From Henckelia pumila (lineage: Eukaryota; Streptophyta; Magnoliopsida; Lamiales; Gesneriaceae): a stretch of 64,000 bases of DNA. The stretch lies in assembly GCF_033568475.1 (NCBI RefSeq), contig NC_133121.1, positions 24,783,374 to 24,847,373 on the forward strand. Direction: 5' to 3'. A program made the translations under genes and the position numbers. Of the stretch, positions 1 to 10,923 are shown one piece after another (within the stretch, counting starts at the first letter, position 1; every line of letters starts with the position of its first letter). The notes beneath the pieces are model-generated. The model was not told the origin of the DNA, ran no database searches, and worked only from the letters and a program-made list of their open reading frames with translations.

Positions 1-175
1 AATTAAGCATCAATATATTTTATATGAACATCTATGAGAAAAAAAGAAATTAACTTATCTATTATTACATATCTAAAAGTGTAAATACAAAAACATAATT
101 TTAAAATTGTGAATTAAAAATTTTGTCATTTTATTCGATATTTTATGTAAGGTTACATAAATAATATGTGTGTAT
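1..175. other. AT-rich flank with no gene
   Basis: AT-rich sequence before the LINE. I see no coding potential, RNA gene or clear repeat. It ends in a short (TAA)n run that may be part of the LINE target-site duplication, because a similar run follows the LINE 3' end near 20610-20630. Confidence 0.5.
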
Positions 176-244
176 AATAATAATAATAATAAATCCTTAC
201 AAAATATCTTTATTATTATTTTTGGTCTTGCAGTTAAAAAAAAC

Positions 245-1975
245 ATGAACGGCAACCCTAGCTTTGTTCCTGCCGGCGGGGATGGGGCTTCGGCCGATGA
301 ACCTCCGGATAAGGGGCGTATTTCTTATGCTGCTGCTTTCCTGGCTTCCTCTCCGAGGACAACTAGGAAAAGTTTTTCAGAAGGTGGAGAGGGCTCTTTA
401 CAGGCTAAGCCGATGGTCTTATATAAGAACAAGCTTGGCATTTTCTTTTCTGAGGAGGAGACTACTGTGATGGAAAAAACATATCCTCATGCATTGATCG
501 GAAAATTTTCTGGCAGTTGGGCTTCGAAGGAGAAAACGCTTCAGGCGTTTTCAGGAGTAGGGTTTTCTGGGCCATATTCCATGAAGTTTCTTCGGCCGGG
601 GTATCTCTTTATTGACTTCAAGCTCGAGGAAGATATGGCAAGATTCTGGTGGAAGGGTCGTTGGTTTCTTCAGGGGCACCTTTTTCGGGTGTTTAAATGG
701 ACATCCAAATTTGATTATCAAAAAGAAAGCTCGATCGTCCCAGTTTGGGTTAGATTTTCGGACTTGCCTATTTCCTTATTTGATAAGAAACTCCTCTTTT
801 CAGTTGCGAATTTGGTTGGGAAACCTCTGAAAATGGATGAATTAACATCCAAATCTGAAAGGCTCAAGCTGGCTAGGGTGTGCGTGGAGGTAGAACTGCT
901 GAAGCCTCGCCATGACGAAATTTACATTGGTCTGGGAGATAAGATCGTTCTTCAAAAGGTGGTTTATGAATCAATCCCTAAATATTGCAAAGATTGCTGT
1001 CATGTAGGTCATGGAGTTGATGATTGTTACGTGAATGGACGAGTTCCACGTCCACCTCCTAAAAATAATAAGCAAACAGACCTTCGTGCTGTTATTAATG
1101 AAAAGCGGATTAAGGAAACAGTTAGTTTGGAACATGCAAATGATCAGCAGGCTGGTTTCAGCGGAGACAAATCGGATGGTACTCGCTTGGTTTGGAAGGA
1201 GGTGACTTCGAAAAAAGGCAAAGCGGATTAAGGAAACAGTTCGTCCCCCTCATTCACCCCTTGGTTCTCCCTTTCTCAACGGTGCTGATCAGGTTTACTT
1301 TGGCCCTCATAGCCCTATGAGCGGTCAGCGCTCGAAGCCTTTGAATCGCTTTGACCCTCTCCTTGCATATTTATATGAGGAGGATTTGGTTCCACATGTT
1401 CTCGAATCTTCAGTCAAGGCTTCAGGGCCTGTTAATTTCCAGCTAGGTGACTCTTCTGCCATTGATCCCCTAGTGGATAACTTGGCTAATGACCCCGTGT
1501 TGGCTAGAGATTTGGTTGTCAATGGAAACCTTATTAGATCTGGGAAATTTGATGGAGTTTGGCATGGATCTTGGGTTAATGGGTTATTTATTCAAGATGG
1601 GTTGCATGAGGATAATAATGATTTGGCTTTGGTTCGTTCGGACCATTCGTTTCAAGAACTTGAGCAGCGCGGGGAGTTTTTTAGGGTGATACTAGGCCTT
1701 CAGATGGCTGTACTGACGCCTTGGTAGAGGAGATGGCTGCCCAAGGTGATTTACAAGGTTTGGCCGGCGGTTATTCAGTTGGGAAAGAGACCGAGCTTGC
1801 CATTACGATCACAGAAAATATTTCTGCTGATATGTTAAATATTTCTGCTGATAAAACTGTGAAGAGGGGGCGGGGTCGTCCTCCTAAAAGAAATAAATCG
1901 GTGCCTCCGACATTGACAAGGGAAAGTGTTCCTAATCTTGATTCGTCCCAGCCTTCCAATATTTCTCAATGTTGA
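245..1975 (+). pseudogene. LINE ORF1 (gag-like, DUF4283-type domain plus CCHC knuckle), frameshifted
   Basis: RNA-binding ORF1 protein of the plant LINE. The reading frame opens at ATG 245 and stops at 1231. It holds a DUF4283-like domain (roughly residues 60-220 from this start) and then a zinc knuckle of the form C-x2-C-x4-H-x4-C (CKDCCHVGHGVDDC, about 990-1030). The family usually has a longer, charged C-terminal tail. Here that tail continues in two other frames (1317-1727 and 1721-1975), which gives at least two frameshifts. The end near 1975 overlaps the start of ORF2 at 1969 by a few bases, as in intact plant LINEs. Confidence 0.85.
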
Positions 1976-4210
1976 ACGGGATCTTTTGGAATGTTCGTGG
2001 AATTGGAAATGCAGCAGCTCAAAGACGCATCAAGTTTTTGAAGGTTTCTAACGCTCTTCTTTTTTTAGCTGTTATTGAACCCAAGAGGCAGTTAGATCTA
2101 GAATGGAGCTCTAAAAAATTTGGTATTTCGGAGGTTATCTCTAATTGTAGCAGCAAAATATGGCTTTATTTCTCTCATCAGGTTTCGGTATTTGTGGTGG
2201 TGGATCATGAGCAATTTCTCCACGTCAAATTATCTTCTAGCCTTTTTCCAATTGATATTTATGTTTCTGTTGTCTATGCTAAATGTAATGGAACAGAAAG
2301 GCGGGATCTTTGGGATGGTCTTCTGGATTGTATTCCTCGGGATGGCTGCCCATGGGTTGTTGGCGGAGATTTTAATGTTATCAATGATCCGACAGAACAC
2401 TCTCGTGGTGTTGTCAATTGTCCAGGTGCCATGGCTGAATTTTCTGATTTTATTATTTCAGCAGGGTTGTCTGATGTTGGTTTTGTTGGTGCAAAGTTCA
2501 CTTGGACTAACAACAGTATTTGAAAGTGTTTGGATAGAGTCCTCCTTTCTTCTAATTGGGCGGAGTTCTTTAATTCTTTTAAAGTAGAGCATCTTCATCG
2601 CGGGTCTTCTGATCATTGCCCCCTTCAGATTTCGGCCCCTTTATTTCCCAGGAAGTCTGGGTCTTTTCGATTTCAGGATATCTGGTTTTCTCATCAGGGG
2701 TTTATGAAAACTGTGAGATTGAACTAGAATAATCCTTGCCCTTATATTGGTCTCAGCAGATTGGTCTTTATATTAAAGAGGCTTAAGATTCATCTCAAAT
2801 GGTGGAACAGGGATGTGTTTGGTAATGTTCATGATAATGTTAAGGTTCTTGATCTTAAAGCTTCTCAGGCTCAGGTCGATTTTGATGATAATCCTTCTGA
2901 AGAGAATCGGACAGCCCTCTCCTTGGCCCCTGCTAATCTCGCCATGGGTTTATCAGTGGAGGAGGCTTTCTGTAAGCAAAAAGCTTCTGCCAAATGGATA
3001 ATGGAGGGTGAGAAGAATACTGCTCTTTTTCATAATATGGTTAATCAGCGTCGAGTTCGTAATAAAATTTTTCGAATTTGGGATGATGGTACTGCCCTGG
3101 ATAATCCTTCTCAAATTTCAGAGTTTGGAGTTCGGTTTTTTGAGAGTTTGTTGACTGGTGAATCTTCAGCCCCTTCTGAGCCTAAGTTTGATAACATCCC
3201 GGTGTTGGTTACAAAGGAGGATAATCGTTTTCTATTAGCGCCTTTTTCTGAGAAAGAAATCCATGACTGTGTCCTATAGATTCATCCAGATAGTACTGCT
3301 GGTCCTGATGGGTTTTCAGCTGGGTTTTATAGAAACTGCTGGGAGATTGTGAAATCAGATGTTATTGATGCAGTCAGAGATTTTTGGTCTGGCTCCCCTC
3401 TGCCTAGGAGCATCACGGCTACCTCACTTATTTTAATCCCTAAGATTGGTGAAGCTCAGAGATGGTCTGATTTTAGACCAATTAGCTTATGTAATGTCAG
3501 CAATAAAATCATTACTAAGTCAATTACTCTTCGTCTGAATCAGCTCTTGCCGAAAATCATATCTCCTTCCCAGGGTGGTTTTGTTGCTGGTCGCCTTATA
3601 TCTGATAATATTCTCCTTGCTCAGGAGATGGTTCATCACTTAAATCATCAAACGAGGGGGGAAATATTATGTTGAAATTGGATATGGCTAAAGCTTATGA
3701 TAGGGTTCAGTGGAATTTCTTATATCAGATGCTTAGAGCCTTTGGTTTCTCCGAGGGTTTTTGCCAGGTTATCCTTAATTGTGTTAACAATTGCTGGTTC
3801 TTTTTTATGGTTAATGGGTCTCTGTCGGGCATCTTTCAGTCGAGAAGGGGTCTCAGGCAAGGAGATCCGATTTCTCCTTCTCTCTTCATTATTGCTGCTG
3901 AATATTTGTCTAGGGGCTTGGATAATTTATTTGCTCTGCATAGGTCACTTCATTTCAGTACAGGCTGTCCTTTCAGAATTTCTCATTTGGCGTATGCAGA
4001 TGATTTTATTATTTTTGCGAATGGCTCTATCCCAGGGATCAAGATTCTTCGGAATTTTTTATTTCATTATGAACAGTGTTTCGGTCAGCTCATTAGTAAT
4101 GCAAAGAGTGTGGTACTCACTGCCAGTAATTGTCCTCCTCAGAAGAAGGGGAAGTATCTGGAGATCACTGGCTTTGGACAGGGTTCTCTTCCAATTAAAT
4201 ATTTCGGTGC
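1969..4210 (+). pseudogene. LINE ORF2, endonuclease and reverse transcriptase part
   Basis: Endonuclease that nicks the target plus reverse transcriptase that copies the LINE RNA. From ATG 1969: endonuclease start motif FWNVRGIGN, internal GGDFNVI and terminal SDHCPL (about 2610-2635). The RT region begins near 3300 (STAGPDGFSAGF), with DFRPISLCN, LKLDMAKAYDRV, GLRQGDPISPSLF and the catalytic YADD at about 3990-4002. Damage seen: in-frame stops at about 2521 (TGA where a Trp codon is likely), 2725 (TAG) and 3277 (TAG), and a one-base frameshift in a G run near 3660. The frame runs to codon PIKYFGA, where the Athila element entered. Confidence 0.93.
4206..4210. repeat. Target-site duplication GGTGC, left copy (right copy 15976-15980)
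   Basis: GGTGC directly abuts both outer LTR ends of the Athila element. The LINE codons Phe-Gly-Ala on the left and Ala-Pro-Leu-Phe on the right join in frame across one copy. Confidence 0.95.
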
Positions 4211-5865
4211 TGCTACAACTTAAATTGTAATTCACCCAAGTGTAGGTTGTCTGCAAGTAATATACTCGTGAGTACGAGATCGATCCACGGAGAGGATGCT
4301 GTAAGTTTAATTTTAGCATGATATATTATAGATGGAAATATTATTATGAAACTTCAAATACACAAATTATAAAATTGTCAAGGTTTCAAAGGTTCATTGT
4401 TGGTTTATTTAAGATTGCTTAACAAAAATAAATAAAAGAAACTAAAATAAAAATAAACATAAGAGAATAATTAAATATTTATACAAATATATCATATAAT
4501 ATAGTTCCCACTATATTAATATCAGATTAACTGATATTTAATACATGGTACCCATAATATATATATAAATTCATAAATATAAATTGACAAAAAATTAAAT
4601 GTTAGATCAAATCACAATATTTCATTTAGAACAACCGGCAGAGCCACGCTATTGTCTAAATAAAATATATGACCTTTTTTATGTTAGATGCGGAAAAGTA
4701 AATGTTAGATGCGAGAAAGTAAATGTTAGTTGCGGAAAGGTAAATGTTAGTTGCGAAAAGTAAAAGTTAGTTGCGGAAAGTAAAAGTTAGTTCAAATCAC
4801 AATATATTATTTAGAACAACCGACAGAGTCACGCTATCGTCTAAATAATATATATGACTTTATTATAAATAGATACATATATTTATAGTATATAATTATT
4901 ATAGTATTTATTGTATCATATTTGACAACAAATCAAGGTAACCACATTCAAGGTACCAAGAATTTGATGTAAATAGATAACAACAAATCATCCAAAATTA
5001 TACCTACAAATAAAGATCAATTAGTAAAAATAAAAATAGAAAAGGAAAGAATATAAAAAATATAAACAATCTTAATTGACCAACAATGAAACCTTTTCAC
5101 CTTGACATAAAAAGATTTAGCTTTCCATGAACATGAAACTCAAGAATAAAGATAAAAGAAATTTCATACTTGAACTTGAGAAACTTGCACACTCAAACTT
5201 TTATTCTCACAGACACAATATTTATTTTACAAATGAAGAAGTATCTACACTCTTGCACACTACAAAGCTTATACAACACATCTATTTATAGGCTAAATGA
5301 GAGAAATAGTCCAAGGCTCATTAAATGTGAAATAGTAAAGTTGGTGGGTGCTTGTCTCCTTGAATGTCAATACCATGACCCAACTTTAATTGGCATGTTT
5401 GATGCCTTAGACCACCGATTCAGCCTTTCTTTTCAACATAGAACACGTAGGATATTTTGTGTAGATGTGTTTGGACATATAATTCACCTCTTTTGGGTAA
5501 AAGGTGAAATATTTATGATATTTTTACTACAAGCTGGTCATAATAAAAGTAAATCTGTCTCCATTTTGATGTTTGATTATTTTGATCATCTTAATGAGGT
5601 TTTTGGAATTTCTTGTCTTTTACAAAGTTGAAGATGCCTCTTTTGTAATTCTACAGGATTTGAGATTACTCCAATATGACCTTTGTAGCTGGAGTAATTT
5701 TATTTTTACCAAACCTGCGTAAAACATAAAATATAACATTTTTAGTAAAATATTTAAATATAAACACATAACACAAAAATAATACAACTTCATAATTTTA
5801 ATGAAACTTTAATTTTAAAACACACTTTTAAACATATAAATAATTAAAAATTTTAAGTTTCATCA
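4211..5865 (-). repeat. Athila element 3' LTR (1655 bp)
   Basis: On the element strand it runs TGATGAAACTT ... GTTGTAGCA, a TG...CA LTR. It is nearly identical to 14343-15975. A TATA-like TATAAATAG lies on the - strand at about 5282-5291. A block of about 20-bp tandem repeats (GTTAGWTGCGGAAAGTAAAT-like) fills 4682-4790 and has one more unit than in the other LTR. Confidence 0.95.
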
Positions 5866-5880
5866 CACCCCCAAACCGGC
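5866..5880 (-). other. Polypurine tract of the Athila element
   Basis: The - strand reads CCGGTTTGGGGGTG directly before the 3' LTR start TGATGAAA. This is the expected position for plus-strand priming. Confidence 0.85.
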
Positions 5881-7351
5881 TAATTACTAGTCCCTTAGTA
5901 ATAAAATATCATAAAATATCATAAAATCACAAGTTAGATTTTTATTCTTTAATATATATATTCAAATTTGCAAACTTTTGAATTTTAAAACACACTTGTG
6001 AGGAGATCATATGTTTATTTATAAATCTTATTATCAACTAATATATTAATATATAATTGGATGGGGTATACATATATATTACACACAATATCAAAATATT
6101 AAATATATATAATTTTTTTATATAAATATTTTCTAAAAACTTTGAGAATAATATAATTAAAATGATAATAGAAATCATTTTCATAACATGTATAATATCA
6201 GGAATCTTAATGTAAAAGTCTCAACTCCATATTCTCTCAGGTTAAAGTATTTTATATATAGCTGTTTTTCACTCATGGAGTTGGAAGAAAATTATACGCT
6301 CATTGAAAATGGTTAATATGTAAAGCAGACAATCAAATAACCTAATATTAAAAATAAGATAGGATAATTTACAAAGAATAAACCCATTTTATTTTTGTTT
6401 TTCTCTTCTTATTTTTTTTTTTCTCTTTTTTTTTTCATTTTTTTTATGCACTTGGCTGCGAAGTTGTTTTTACATGGCCAAATACCTCCAATAAACTATA
6501 AATATGTAACACTTTTTTTTTTCTTTTTTCTTTTTTTTCTTTTTTTTTCAAAGTTTATTTATTTATTTATGAGGTAAATCTATTAAGAATTTACCATGAG
6601 AATTATAGTAGAGATATTACATCTTTACAATCAAACTTCAAACAACTTTGCAGCCAATTTTGTATGCACATTTTTTTATATAATTTTTTTTTCAAAATGG
6701 GTTTAATCTAGCAATCAACCATTTTTTAATAATCAATAAAAGCTTATAAGTTATTTTCTCAATTCTCACCTCTCACTCACAAAATTTATGTGAGTATATA
6801 TTGCACTTTTACAAATTAATTCCTTCAATTATACATGTTATTATTCATTCAATCAATATCACTTTAACTATATAATCATAAAAGTTTTAGAAAATATGTT
6901 ATTTGAAAACACACAATTATATATTATTTATAACTTATATCCCATCAATTATATATATTCTATTAAATTGATAAAAAGAAGTGTAAACAAACATATATAC
7001 AAAAGACTTCATTTTCTTAGTAGTTTGCAATTTAAATATATATTCGGAATATTAAAATCTAATCTATTGTGATAATATGATAAATAAAAACTAATGCGTG
7101 TCAGAAGTTTTTGATTCCTTACTCTGCCATTGAAAAAGAAAAATAAATATTATTATAGCAATACTTTTTTTTTTTAAAAAAAAATTTTAATAATTTTTTT
7201 TTTTTTAGAGATAAATCCTCCCCCAAACCTGAATATGACATTGTTTTTAATTTTTTTTTTAAAGAAAAATAAAGAGTACATGATGAAAGAGATATCACCT
7301 GGAATTATTGAAGATGAGGAACAAACACAAACCATTTCATGACATGTTGAA
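5881..7351. other. Non-coding 3' region of the Athila element with a foldback
   Basis: No credible ORF. It contains long T/A runs (6407-6440, 6514-6550, 7167-7212, 7249-7264). Paired inverted segments suggest a foldback centred near 6540: TGGCTGCGAAGTTGTTTTT at 6452-6471 against AACAACTTTGCAGCCA at 6642-6657, and AAACCCATTTT at 6381-6391 against AAAATGGGTTT at 6695-6705. A purine-rich tract on the - strand near 7220 (GTTTGGGGGAGG) resembles a second polypurine tract. Confidence 0.5.
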
Positions 7352-7989
7352 TCAATGATCCAGTTTTCTTTTCTTACTGGTTGGTTGAGACCAATTGATC
7401 TTTGTTATAGCTAAATCAGGTTGATGAACAAAAGCTTGGAGATCATCAATTAATTGGTCTTCATTCGAAGCAGAGATGAGCATCCTTCGTGAATTTTCTG
7501 AAATGAAATTTTGTTCCATAGCTACATCAAGAAAAGTCAACAAACCATCATAATAGTTATTGATATTTAACAAGCCAACAGGTTTATTATGGATATTAAG
7601 TTGTGCCCAAGAAACAACATGAAAAATTTCTTCTAAAGTACCAAAACCACCAGGTAAGGCAATAAAAGCATCAGAATTTTCTATCATTTTAGTTATTCTC
7701 TCGTACATTGATGAAACTTTCAACTCTTCCCCAACCGTAACACCTGTAATATTTCCTTCAGCTAAAGCTGTAGGAATAATACCCAAAACCTGACTACCTC
7801 CAAGATGAGCTGCTGTTGAAATAGATCCCATTAACCCAATATTGCCTCCTCCGTAAACCAAGTGAATTTTTCTCTCTGCTAACTTTTTTCCAAGATTAAT
7901 TGCTGCATCAAAAAAATTTCATTCTTTCCAGTATTAGAACCACAAAAGACACAAATATTTTTCAATTTTTGTGAAGAAGATCCTGTCAT
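7352..7989 (-). pseudogene. LOG-like: LOG-type cytokinin riboside 5'-monophosphate phosphoribohydrolase, intronless copy with one frameshift
   Basis: LOG enzymes release active cytokinin base from its riboside monophosphate in the cytosol and nucleus. ATG at 7989-7987, MTGSSSQKLKNICVFCGS, then the family glycine segment VYGGGNIGLMGS and the nucleotide-binding motif PGGFGTLEE (about 7640-7666), with the conserved Arg in MYERITKM upstream and the final Glu pair present. The C-terminus is a short basic tail ending KKRKLDH, giving about 212 residues, the normal family size. The frame breaks once at a run of seven A on the + strand near 7910-7916: an eighth base would keep the family wording. No introns interrupt it, whereas plant LOG genes known to me have several. 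It sits inside an LTR element between integrase and 3' LTR. A true deletion and a sequencing homopolymer error are both possible. Confidence 0.9.
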
Positions 7990-8175
7990 GTTTTTTTTAT
8001 TTTCAAAAATATAGAGAGAGTTGAGTGATTTTATAAGGAAAACAAGGAATAAGACAGAAATAGGAATACAGATGTGAACAAAATGATGAAAATAGTAAAA
8101 AACAATAATATATAATAATAACATGCATGCGTATAAACAGTGATGTGATTGTGGCTCACAGTGTTCCTTCAATAT
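7990..8175 (-). other. Leader between the two cargo ORFs
   Basis: The 186 bases before the LOG start are AT-rich. On the - strand they contain CTTATAAAATCACTC followed by CTCTCTCTATAT, which resembles a TATA box and a pyrimidine-rich leader. This could be the native 5' flank or 5' UTR of the LOG donor. If a true promoter was captured, capture from DNA rather than mRNA would be implied, in conflict with the lack of introns. Confidence 0.35.
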
Positions 8176-8730
8176 TTATGAGTCGAGGGTTGGCTTACCA
8201 TCCAATTTTCTTATAAATTGGCAAATAGGGTCTTTTTTAGTCAGATTCCCAAGACCATTACCATGACGCTGCGCTTGGAATAGTTTCCATAATCGGAGAA
8301 GTTGAACTTGAACATCTCCACTAGAATGCGTCTCAAGAGTCAATGAGATATCATCTAATGACTCTTTACTCAGCCCATTCTTAATGAAATCAATTTTATC
8401 TTCTCTATTTGTGGAAACATATCCCAAAGATCTGCATTGTCTATTACAAGTTCATCTGGCACAATTATGACAAACATCTAACCTTTTAGCCCTTCTTTTC
8501 TTCGCATAGGTACTTTTACCTAACCCAGACATATTTTGAACAAGTAAGAATTTTGGAACTTCACTACCTAATCGAACCTTGGCTTCAATTATAAGACGAA
8601 TATCTTCCGGGATTCCTTTTTGCATAAGCATTCTCAATCTTTCACATCTGCCTTCATAAATCATTCTCAGAACTTTTTAAGAAACAGATGGAAAATATTT
8701 ACCAAGTTTTTTGATAGCTTCATCCATAAT
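8176..8730 (-). pseudogene. Basic cysteine-rich protein resembling the nucleic-acid-binding protein of flexi-like plant RNA viruses; two in-frame stops
   Basis: One reading frame of about 180 codons from ATG near 8728 to TAA at 8176-8178, broken by TAA near 8680 and TGA near 8452. Seen: a helical, charged N-terminal part, then GKSTYAKKRRAKRL (about 8490-8530) followed at once by a cysteine cluster C-x2-C-x4-C-x3-C spanning the TGA, then a REDKIDFIKNG segment and a roughly 80-residue tail. Known: the small nucleic-acid-binding proteins of carla- and vitivirus-type Betaflexiviridae have this layout of a serine/tyrosine-plus-basic run next to clustered cysteines, then a short hydrophobic segment, and several suppress RNA silencing. 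Inferred: an endogenized virus-derived ORF. The spacing of the cysteines differs from the classical carlavirus form, so a host zinc-binding protein is the alternative. Confidence 0.55.
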
Positions 8731-8835
8731 ATATATTTATATATATATATTCAATTATTTTGGGAAATTGAAATAAAACCGACTGAAAGTAGTCACGGAG
8801 TACCGTTATCCGCCACTTAACCGGGAAGTGAACTC

Positions 8836-8862
8836 AATTCTGCAAAAATAAAAAAAAAATAT
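8836..8862 (-). promoter_or_regulatory. Possible 3' splice site before the cargo ORFs
   Basis: The - strand reads a pyrimidine run (T10-A-T5) followed by GCAG and AATTGAG, a good match to a plant acceptor site. It lies about 30 bases past the integrase stop and 110 bases before the first cargo ATG. Envelope-like ORFs at this position in retroelements can be expressed from spliced RNA, so this may serve the cargo. No donor was identified. Confidence 0.4.
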
Positions 8863-8871
8863 AAGTAACAA

Positions 8872-10227
8872 TTAAGTTGGATCATATAAAGGCATAAACT
8901 CTTCATTAAGAACTTCATTTTCTATAAATGGTTTAAGTCTTTGCCCATTAACTTTAAATACATTATTATTTTTAGGATTTTTAACATCAACAGCACCATG
9001 AGGATAGACAAATTTAATAATAAATGGTCCAGACCATCGCGATCTAAGTTTTCCTGGAAACAAATGCAAGCGAGAATTATAAAGTAAAACTTTTTGTCCG
9101 ATTTCAAAAGATTTTCTCATAATATTTTTATCATGAAATGCTTTTGTTTTATCTTTATAAATCTTTGCATTTTCATATGCATCATTTCTTAATTCTTCTA
9201 GTTCATTTAATTGCAATTTTCTTAATTTAGATGCATCATCTAAATTAGTATTAAATGCTTTAATTGCCCAATAAGCTTTATGTTCAATTTCAATAGGTAG
9301 ATGACAATGCTTTCCAAAAACTAATCTATATGGTGACATCCCCAATGATGTTTTAAATGCAGTTCTATATGCCTATAATGCATCACTTAATCTTAAAGAC
9401 CAATCTTTTCGATTTGGATTGACTGTTTTTTCCAAAATTTGTTTTATTTCTTATTTGCAAGTTCAACCTTACCATTCGTTTGAGGGTGATATGTAGTAGA
9501 AACTTTATGTGTAATACCATATTTTCTTAACAACGAAGAAAATGATTTATTTATAAAATGACTTCCCCCATCACTGATTATAGCTCTAGGTATTCCAAAT
9601 CGACTAAAAATATTTTCTTTCAAAAATTTTATCACAACTTTATGATCATTACTTCTACATGCAATTGCTTCAATCCATTTTGAAACATAATCGACAACCA
9701 CTAAAATATAAGTGAATCCAAAAGATAATGGAAATGGACCCATAAAATCTATTCCCCAACTGTCAAATATTTCAATAATCATGATTGGATTTAAAGGCAT
9801 CATGTTTCGTTTTGAAATTGAACCCATTTTCTGACAATTTTCACAAGATTTTCAAAATGAATGTGTATCTTTGAATAAAGAAGGCCAATAAAATCCACAT
9901 TGAAAGATTTTTGCAGCTGTTTTCTTTGACGAAAATTGACCTCCACGTGCCTCAGAATGACAAAATTTAATGACACTACTTACCTCATTGTCGGGTATGC
10001 ATCGTCGAAAAATTTGATCAGGATAATACTTAAACAAATAAGGATCATCCCAATAAAATTGTTTGACCTCTTTCAAGAATTTATTTTTATCTTGTGAACT
10101 CCAATGAGAAGGCATTTTATTTGTCACAAGAAAATTTACAATATTAGCAAACCAAGGCATAGTAGTAGCATAAAATAGTTGATCATCCGGAAAATTTTCA
10201 TTTATTGGCATTTCATTTTGAGATGAT
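8872..10227 (-). pseudogene. Athila integrase
   Basis: Inserts the element cDNA into the genome. N-terminal zinc-binding region at about 9850-9990, where the second His of the HHCC motif reads Gln (GGQFSSKKT). The core has [10 protein letters not shown], the second acidic residue in ISDGGSHF and the Glu region in [13 protein letters not shown]. The C-terminal part ends at 8872 with no chromodomain. Breaks: in-frame TGA near 9850, frameshift near 9444, and TAG near 9375 where the family has Trp in [11 protein letters not shown]. The start is the frameshift near 10220-10270 that separates it from RNase H. Confidence 0.92.
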
Positions 10228-10923
10228 TCAGAAATTATTCTTGATAAATGATCGGCTACTACATTTTCTTTTTCTTTTTTTATCTTTTATTACAAGATCA
10301 AATTCTTGTAACAAAAAAATCCATCTTATTAATCTCGGCTTAGCATCTTGTTTATTTGATAAATATTTTATGGCAGAATGATCAGTATAAACAATAGTAG
10401 TAGAACCAATTAAATAGGATCGAAATTTATCTAATGCAAACACTACTGAAAGTAATTCTTTTTCAGTTGTTGAATAATTGATTTGAGCACTATTTAAGGT
10501 TCTACTTGCATAATAGATCACATAAGGTTTACCTTCTTTTCTTTGTCCTAACACGGCTCCTACAGCATAATCACTTGCATCACACATTAATTCAAATGGT
10601 AAAGACCAATCAGGAGGTTGTAAAATAGGTGATGTAGTTAAAAGATTAATTATCTTTTTAAAAGCAGTTTCACATTCTTGAGTCCATTCAAATTGCGCAT
10701 CTTTTGTTAAAAGATTTGAAATTGGTTTCGATATTATGCTAAAATTTTTTATAAATCTTCTATAAAATCCCGCATGACCCAAAAATGATCGAATTTCTTT
10801 GATCGTGTTTGGTGATGGTAAATTAGCAATAACATCAACCTTAGCTTTATCAACTTCAATTCCTTTTTCAGATATGACATGCCCTAACACAATTCCGGAT
10901 TTAACCATGTAGTGACATTTTTC
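10228..10923 (-). pseudogene. Athila RNase H region
   Basis: Degrades the RNA of the RNA:DNA hybrid. Starts in frame after a TGA at about 10921-10923 that replaces a Trp codon at the end of the RT. Motifs: [63 protein letters not shown] and [10 protein letters not shown], which supply the D-E-D catalytic set. A frameshift near 10265 ends the frame. Confidence 0.92.

Noticed and set aside
5170..5631. A 153-codon + strand frame in the Athila LTR, also open in the other LTR (15280-15741)
   Set aside because: It is antisense to the element, has no recognizable domain, and its presence in both copies follows from recent LTR identity, not selection.
6395..6577. A short phenylalanine-rich frame
   Set aside because: Translation of T runs in non-coding DNA.
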